A stretch of 63,711 bases of DNA from Streptomyces olivochromogenes (GTDB taxonomy: Bacteria > Actinomycetota > Actinomycetes > Streptomycetales > Streptomycetaceae), in assembly GCF_001514115.1 (NCBI RefSeq), contig NZ_KQ948489.1, forward strand, positions 1-63,711, in the 5' to 3' direction. The notes below the pieces were generated by a model. It saw only the letters and a program-made list of their open reading frames with translations. It made no database searches and was not told the origin of the DNA. Positions 59,754-63,711 of this stretch are shown one piece after another. Position numbers and translations under genes: made by a program. The first letter of the stretch is position 1. Each line of letters starts with the position of its first letter.

Positions 59754-60881
59754 TCAGCCCGCGAACGCCTCGCACACCGTGTCGTACTCCCGCGTCCACC
59801 ACACCGCCAGCGCCGAGGCCGCCGGGAACTGCGGATCGGCGCGGGTGTCGCCGCGCTCGTAGTGCCAGCGCAGCATCCAGAAGTCGTTGAGGCGCTCCCA
59901 CCACACCCGGTGCACGGCGGCCGCCAGCTCGGCGGGGCCGGCGCCCGCGGTACGCCGGTACGCGCGCGCGTAGGCCCGTACCTTCGCCAGGTCCAGCGCG
60001 CCGACGGGACGTACGAAGAAGATCACCGCGGCGCGTACGGCCTCCTCGGCGCGGGGATGGACGCCCAGCCGGTCCCAGTCGACGATCGCGGCCGGTTCGC
60101 CGTCGCGGTAGAGCAGGTTGAAGGGGTGGAAGTCGCCGTGCACCCAGCCCACCGAGCCGCCCTGCGGGGGCCGTCGGTCGGCATGCCGTTCCAGCAGGGC
60201 GCGCCGCTCCAGGAGCCGGTGCCGGGCCAGCTCGTCGAAGGCGTCGTACGGGCGGTGGCGGCGTACCCGGGCGAGCAGGCGGTCGATGAGTGCGAAGGTG
60301 TCGGCGGGGTCGGCTCCCCGGGCCGGATCCACCCCTTCCGCCGCCGCTGAGCCTCCCGCGCCGGCCCCCGCCGAGCCTCCCCTTCCCGCCGGGCCTTCCG
60401 TCGCCCCGGTGACGTCGGCCGGTCTCGCCGGGGTGCGGCCCTGCGTCGGCATCACCCGCTCCAGGCTCGCGTGGACGACACCCAGGAGCGCCCCCAGCCG
60501 TGCGCACTGCTGCGTGGTGAGCTGGCCGCCGTGCCGGTGCCGGCCGTCGATCCAGGGGTGCAGCGCGTACGCGTGGCCCCCGATGACGGCGACGGTGCGC
60601 CCGTCGGTGCCGGTCAGCGGCGGGGCGACGGGGACGCCGAGGTCCGCGAGACGCAGGGTCGCCCGGTGCTGGCGGGCGATCGCGACCGGGTCGGCGGTCT
60701 CGGGGTCGAAATGGTGCTTGAGGAAGTAGCGGCCGCGGGTGGTGCGCAGCCGGTAGCTGCGGTTGAGCAGCCCCTGATCGACGGGGTCGCAGGTCAGCGC
60801 GGACCCGGCGGCGTACTGGCGGAGGAGGGCGCCCAGAGGGGGCGCGTGAGACACCGGGGGTGGTGCGGATAGGCGCGGCAC
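59754..60881 (-). CDS. APH-fold phosphotransferase family protein
   Basis: A 375-residue aminoglycoside phosphotransferase-like kinase: YRLRTTRGRYFLKHH at the nucleotide-binding side, the catalytic HGDFHPFNLLY, and IVDWDRLG with the Mg-binding Asp. An Ala/Gly-rich insert of about 40 residues sits near 155-195. The substrate is unknown; homologues phosphorylate small alcohols rather than drugs in most cases. The GTG start at 60881 lies 7 bases after TAGCAT (60889-60894, minus strand), indicating a leaderless message. Confidence 0.87.
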   Translation of the reverse strand: MPRLSAPPPVSHAPPLGALLRQYAAGSALTCDPVDQGLLNRSYRLRTTRGRYFLKHHFDPETADPVAIARQHRATLRLADLGVPVAPPLTGTDGRTVAVIGGHAYALHPWIDGRHRHGGQLTTQQCARLGALLGVVHASLERVMPTQGRTPARPADVTGATEGPAGRGGSAGAGAGGSAAAEGVDPARGADPADTFALIDRLLARVRRHRPYDAFDELARHRLLERRALLERHADRRPPQGGSVGWVHGDFHPFNLLYRDGEPAAIVDWDRLGVHPRAEEAVRAAVIFFVRPVGALDLAKVRAYARAYRRTAGAGPAELAAAVHRVWWERLNDFWMLRWHYERGDTRADPQFPAASALAVWWTREYDTVCEAFAG

Positions 60882-60957
60882 GCGCCAGATGCTAGGGCAC
60901 GAGCCGGGCCTCTGACCTCGCGTTTGTCACAGACAGTCGTCTTCGATCACGGGACAG

Positions 60958-61380
60958 TCACAGGGTGCGCCGGAACTGGCGTTCCATGGCATCGTCCGCG
61001 GAATGGACGGTGGAGAACTGGGGCTCGATGCTCAGATGGACCGGGTCGAAGGGCTCGCCGTCCATGAACCGCGGCGCGGGTCCGAACAGCTCGCGCTGGG
61101 ACTCGGTCGGCTCCACGGCCTCGCACCGGCCCACGATCTGTACGGACCACACGCTCTCGCCGGGCCCTGCCGAAGCCAGGTTGTCGGTGCCGTAGGCGAC
61201 GACGCTCCCGAGGCAGGCCCGGTGGTAGCCGCAGCCCCGGTGCAGGCGCAGCAGGACGCGGCCGTCCACCACGATGTGGCGGGCGAGGGCGAGGAAGGGC
61301 ATGGCACGCAGGCTGGCCGCCAACCGGCCGTGGTCGGTTCGGCCGAGGAGTTCCACGGCGAGCTCTTCGTCGATGGGCAT
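60958..61380 (-). CDS. Pyridoxamine-phosphate-oxidase-like flavin-binding protein
   Basis: A 140-residue split-barrel protein: LLGRTDHGRLAASLRAMPFL, VVDGRVLLRLHRGCGYHRAC, then SVWSVQIVGRCEAV, typical of small FMN-binding PPOX-like proteins of actinobacteria. The reaction is unknown. ATG 61380 is conventional, though GGAGG lies only 1 base before it; an in-frame GTG at 61398 is possible. The response regulator gene follows on the same strand upstream. Confidence 0.8.
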   Translation of the reverse strand: MPIDEELAVELLGRTDHGRLAASLRAMPFLALARHIVVDGRVLLRLHRGCGYHRACLGSVVAYGTDNLASAGPGESVWSVQIVGRCEAVEPTESQRELFGPAPRFMDGEPFDPVHLSIEPQFSTVHSADDAMERQFRRTL

Positions 61381-61516
61381 GCCTCCAATTTCCGACACCC
61401 TGAAGGCCCCGAAAAAGAGGCACCCGCCCCTTGAAGAGGGGCCAAAGGTCCCGAATTGCAAGTAGGGCGGTATCGGCGGCGCCGCACTCAGCGGCCCGTG
61501 TTCTTCGGTGCCGCAC

Positions 61517-62185
61517 TCAGTGGTGCTGCTTCTCCGCCTGGATGCGCGCCACATAGGCGGCGGCCTGGGAGCGCCGTTCCATACCCAGTTTGGACAGCAG
61601 GCTCGACACGTAATTCTTGATCGTCTTTTCGGCGAGATGCAGACGCTCGCCGATCACACGGTTGGTGAGCCCCTCGCCGATCAGGTCGAGGACCTTGCGC
61701 TCCTGCTCGGTGAGGTGCCCGAGCTTGTCGCCGTTCCTGGCACCGCCGCCGCCGTGTCGCAGCCGCTTCAGGACCTGGGCGGTGGCCACGGGGTCGAGCA
61801 GCGACCTGCCGGCCGCGACATCGCGTACGGCCGAGAGCAGTTCGGCGCCGCGGATCGCTTTCAGCACATAGCCCGACGCGCCCGCCATGATCGCGTCGAA
61901 AAGCGCCTCGTCGTCGGCGAAGGATGTCAGCATCAGGCACTTGATGTCCTGATTCTGCGACCGGATCTCGCGGCAGACCTCCACTCCGCTGCCGTCCGGG
62001 AGCCGTACGTCCAGGACCGCGACGTCCGGGGCCGCGGCCGGGATCCGCGCCAGCGCGTCGGCCGCCGTGCCGGCCTCGCCGACGACCTCGATGTCGTCCT
62101 CACCCGAAAGCAACTCATGGACACCACGGCGTACCACTTCGTGATCGTCGAGGAGAAATACGGTAATTTTTCGGCTTTCGGGCAC
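61517..62185 (-). CDS. NarL/FixJ-family response regulator
   Basis: A 222-residue response regulator. The receiver domain has Asp13/Asp14 (LLDDHEVVRRGV) and phospho-acceptor Asp59 (LDVRLPDGSG). The C-terminal LuxR-type helix-turn-helix runs LTEQERKVLDLIGEGL to YVSSLLSKLGM, resembling DevR/DosR-like regulators. No histidine kinase is adjacent, so it is an orphan here. GTG 62185 is chosen; a second in-frame GTG lies 21 bp upstream. Confidence 0.9.
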   Translation of the reverse strand: MPESRKITVFLLDDHEVVRRGVHELLSGEDDIEVVGEAGTAADALARIPAAAPDVAVLDVRLPDGSGVEVCREIRSQNQDIKCLMLTSFADDEALFDAIMAGASGYVLKAIRGAELLSAVRDVAAGRSLLDPVATAQVLKRLRHGGGGARNGDKLGHLTEQERKVLDLIGEGLTNRVIGERLHLAEKTIKNYVSSLLSKLGMERRSQAAAYVARIQAEKQHH

Positions 62186-62565
62186 AAAGTCAGTGTCACA
62201 CGCCACCCTTGGCTCTGCCCGGGGTGAACTCTTCCCGTGCCCGGGGTGACCGGGATAACGTGCCCGTGTTCCGGCCCCCTGCGAGGCTGTGACCAGTGCT
62301 GTGACCAGCGACTGTTCCCGACCTGCGTGCATTACTTGGAAATCCGACTAATAAATAGTGGGAAGTCCAAGCAAAAACGCAGGTCAGGAGGGGTTTCACA
62401 GAATTGTGGAGCACTGGGTAACGTGGCCGTTGCAGGGCGCTCGCCGGGGCACCTGTCACGCCTGTTCCCGGCCGAGTGCACCCACCCCGTGCACGGGTAC
62501 TTGGAACAGGCGAGCCGCACTGGCCACCCGGCAACCCCGGGGGCCGGACCGACGGAGGAGCACAC
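62186..62565. promoter_or_regulatory. Divergent regulatory region with nested stem-loop
   Basis: A 380-bp gene-free gap. It holds direct repeats (gctgtgaccag twice near 62286-62308; gcccggggtga twice near 62217-62248). There is also a nested inverted repeat: outer arms 62320-62328 and 62377-62385, inner arms 62335-62345 and 62361-62371, with an AT-rich loop. This may be a leader RNA structure or a protein-binding site for the E1-alpha gene or the response regulator. Confidence 0.5.
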
Positions 62566-63711
62566 GTGACCGTGGAGAGCACTGCCGCGCGCAAGCCGCG
62601 ACGCAGCGCCGGTACGACCGCTGCGAAAAGCGGCGCCAGTACGACCGGTACGAAGAGCGCCGCGACCAAGCGCACCAGCGCGGCCGGCAAGAAGTCACCG
62701 GGCGTACCCGGCGCACCTGGCGCATCGGGCCCCGGTCCCGAGCTCGTCCAGCTGCTGACGCCGGAGGGCAAGCGGGTCAAGGACGCCACGTACGACCCGT
62801 ACGTCGCCGACATCACCCCCGAAGACCTGCGCGGTCTGTACCGGGACATGGTGCTGACCCGCCGCTTCGACGCCGAGGCCACCTCCCTGCAACGCCAGGG
62901 CGAGCTGGGCCTGTGGGCCTCGCTGCTCGGCCAGGAGGCCGCCCAGATCGGCTCCGGGCGGGCCACCCGCGAGGACGACTACGTCTTCCCGACCTACCGT
63001 GAGCACGGCGTCGCCTGGTGCCGCGGGGTCGACCCGACCAACCTGCTCGGCATGTTCCGGGGTGTGAACAACGGCGGCTGGGACCCGAACAGCAACAACT
63101 TCCACCTGTACACGATCGTCATCGGCTCGCAGACGCTGCACGCCACCGGCTACGCCATGGGCATCGCCAAGGACGGCGCGGACTCGGCCGTGATCGCGTA
63201 CTTCGGGGACGGCGCCTCCAGCCAGGGCGACGTCGCTGAATCGTTCACCTTCTCCGCGGTCTACAACGCCCCGGTCGTGTTCTTCTGCCAGAACAACCAG
63301 TGGGCGATCTCCGAGCCGACCGAGAAGCAGACCCGCGTCCCGCTCTACCAGCGCGCGCAGGGCTACGGCTTCCCGGGCGTCCGGGTCGACGGCAACGACG
63401 TCCTGGCCTGCCTCGCGGTCACCAAGTGGGCGCTGGAGCGGGCCCGCCGCGGCGAGGGCCCCACCCTCGTGGAGGCGTACACCTACCGCATGGGCGCGCA
63501 CACCACCTCCGACGACCCGACCAAGTACCGGGCCGACGAGGAGCGCGAGTCGTGGGAGGCGAAGGACCCGATCCTGCGCCTGCGCACGTACCTGGAGGCT
63601 TCAAACCACGCGGACGAGGGATTCTTCGCGGAACTTGAGGCCGAGAGCGAGGCGTTGGGCAAACGAGTACGCGAAGTCGTCCGCGCCATGCCGGACCCGG
63701 ACCACTTCGCC
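62566..63711 (+). CDS. 2-oxoacid dehydrogenase E1 alpha (3' end cut by window)
   Basis: 382 codons are present and the gene runs off the window. A Lys/Ala/Thr/Ser-rich, probably disordered N-terminal extension of ~45 residues precedes the E1-alpha domain: GLWASLLGQEAAQIG, the ThDP motif GDGASSQGDVAESF ending QNN, and YRMGAHTTSDDPTKYR. It is a second branched-chain or pyruvate dehydrogenase E1-alpha, distinct from that at 44113. GTG 62566 follows GGAGGAG. E1-beta and E2 genes are expected just beyond the window. Confidence 0.93.
   Translation, partial: MTVESTAARKPRRSAGTTAAKSGASTTGTKSAATKRTSAAGKKSPGVPGAPGASGPGPELVQLLTPEGKRVKDATYDPYVADITPEDLRGLYRDMVLTRRFDAEATSLQRQGELGLWASLLGQEAAQIGSGRATREDDYVFPTYREHGVAWCRGVDPTNLLGMFRGVNNGGWDPNSNNFHLYTIVIGSQTLHATGYAMGIAKDGADSAVIAYFGDGASSQGDVAESFTFSAVYNAPVVFFCQNNQWAISEPTEKQTRVPLYQRAQGYGFPGVRVDGNDVLACLAVTKWALERARRGEGPTLVEAYTYRMGAHTTSDDPTKYRADEERESWEAKDPILRLRTYLEASNHADEGFFAELEAESEALGKRVREVVRAMPDPDHFA

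Overview
The window is very GC-rich actinobacterial DNA. Codon bias, GTG and TTG starts, GGAGG ribosome sites, mycothiol-era protein families, a proteasome-activator gene and two perfect GTTTCACGTGAAAC parS palindromes all point to a Streptomyces chromosome. parS sites, keto-acid dehydrogenase operons and paired PASTA-type kinases suggest the conserved chromosome core, probably not far from oriC. That placement is inferred from gene content and family knowledge; no database was searched.

Region 1 (1 to about 31.7 kb) is a type II polyketide biosynthetic cluster of angucycline type. The core order is TcmI-like cyclase, KS-alpha, KS-beta, ACP, C9 ketoreductase, aromatase, then two group A flavin monooxygenases. 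This is the order known from the urd, lan, jad and alp clusters. Around it lie a dedicated acyl-CoA carboxylase (biotin subunit, beta, epsilon) for malonyl-CoA supply, a phosphopantetheinyl transferase, a second aromatase, and a two-domain antibiotic monooxygenase resembling the JadG/GilOII/AlpJ B-ring-opening oxygenases. A flavin reductase, a third FAD monooxygenase, a flavin-dependent halogenase and a bicovalent FAD oxidase with a twin-arginine leader complete the tailoring set. Two MFS pumps, a CPA2 antiporter, an alpha/beta hydrolase and a carrier-protein-like gene whose attachment Ser is Thr are also present. No glycosyltransferase or methyltransferase is seen. The likely product is a chlorinated, possibly B-ring-rearranged aglycone. 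The left edge of the cluster lies outside the window.

Regulation of region 1 seems centred on quinone sensing. An HxlR regulator is divergent from an MFS pump, and a 39-bp element in that gap recurs (37/39 identical) about 9 kb away in front of an NmrA-type quinone reductase. A second HxlR gene is divergent from an azoreductase. Many spacers in this region carry short tandem repeats of unrelated sequence.

Region 2 (31.7 to 50 kb) is core metabolism: DUF2252, a J-domain-like protein, a rhodanese, an acyl-CoA dehydrogenase behind a KstR-like palindrome, a DUF5819/HTTM membrane pair and a SpoU methyltransferase. A phenylacetate segment (paaN divergent from a 3-hydroxyacyl-CoA dehydrogenase and a TetR gene) is followed by an Lrp regulator divergent from a branched-chain keto-acid dehydrogenase operon, then mobA and moeA.

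Region 3 (50 to 53.6 kb) is a broken locus. A potassium-channel/RCK gene is split into a pore fragment and an RCK fragment by about 2.6 kb of partly low-GC DNA. That DNA carries a complete paralogous channel in inverted orientation, a GNAT acetyltransferase and a small membrane protein.

Region 4 (53.6 to 63.7 kb) returns to core genes: quinone oxidoreductase, a secreted protein, the proteasome activator bpa, two divergent Ser/Thr kinases, an APH-type kinase, a PPOX protein, a NarL-type response regulator, and a second keto-acid dehydrogenase E1-alpha cut by the window end.
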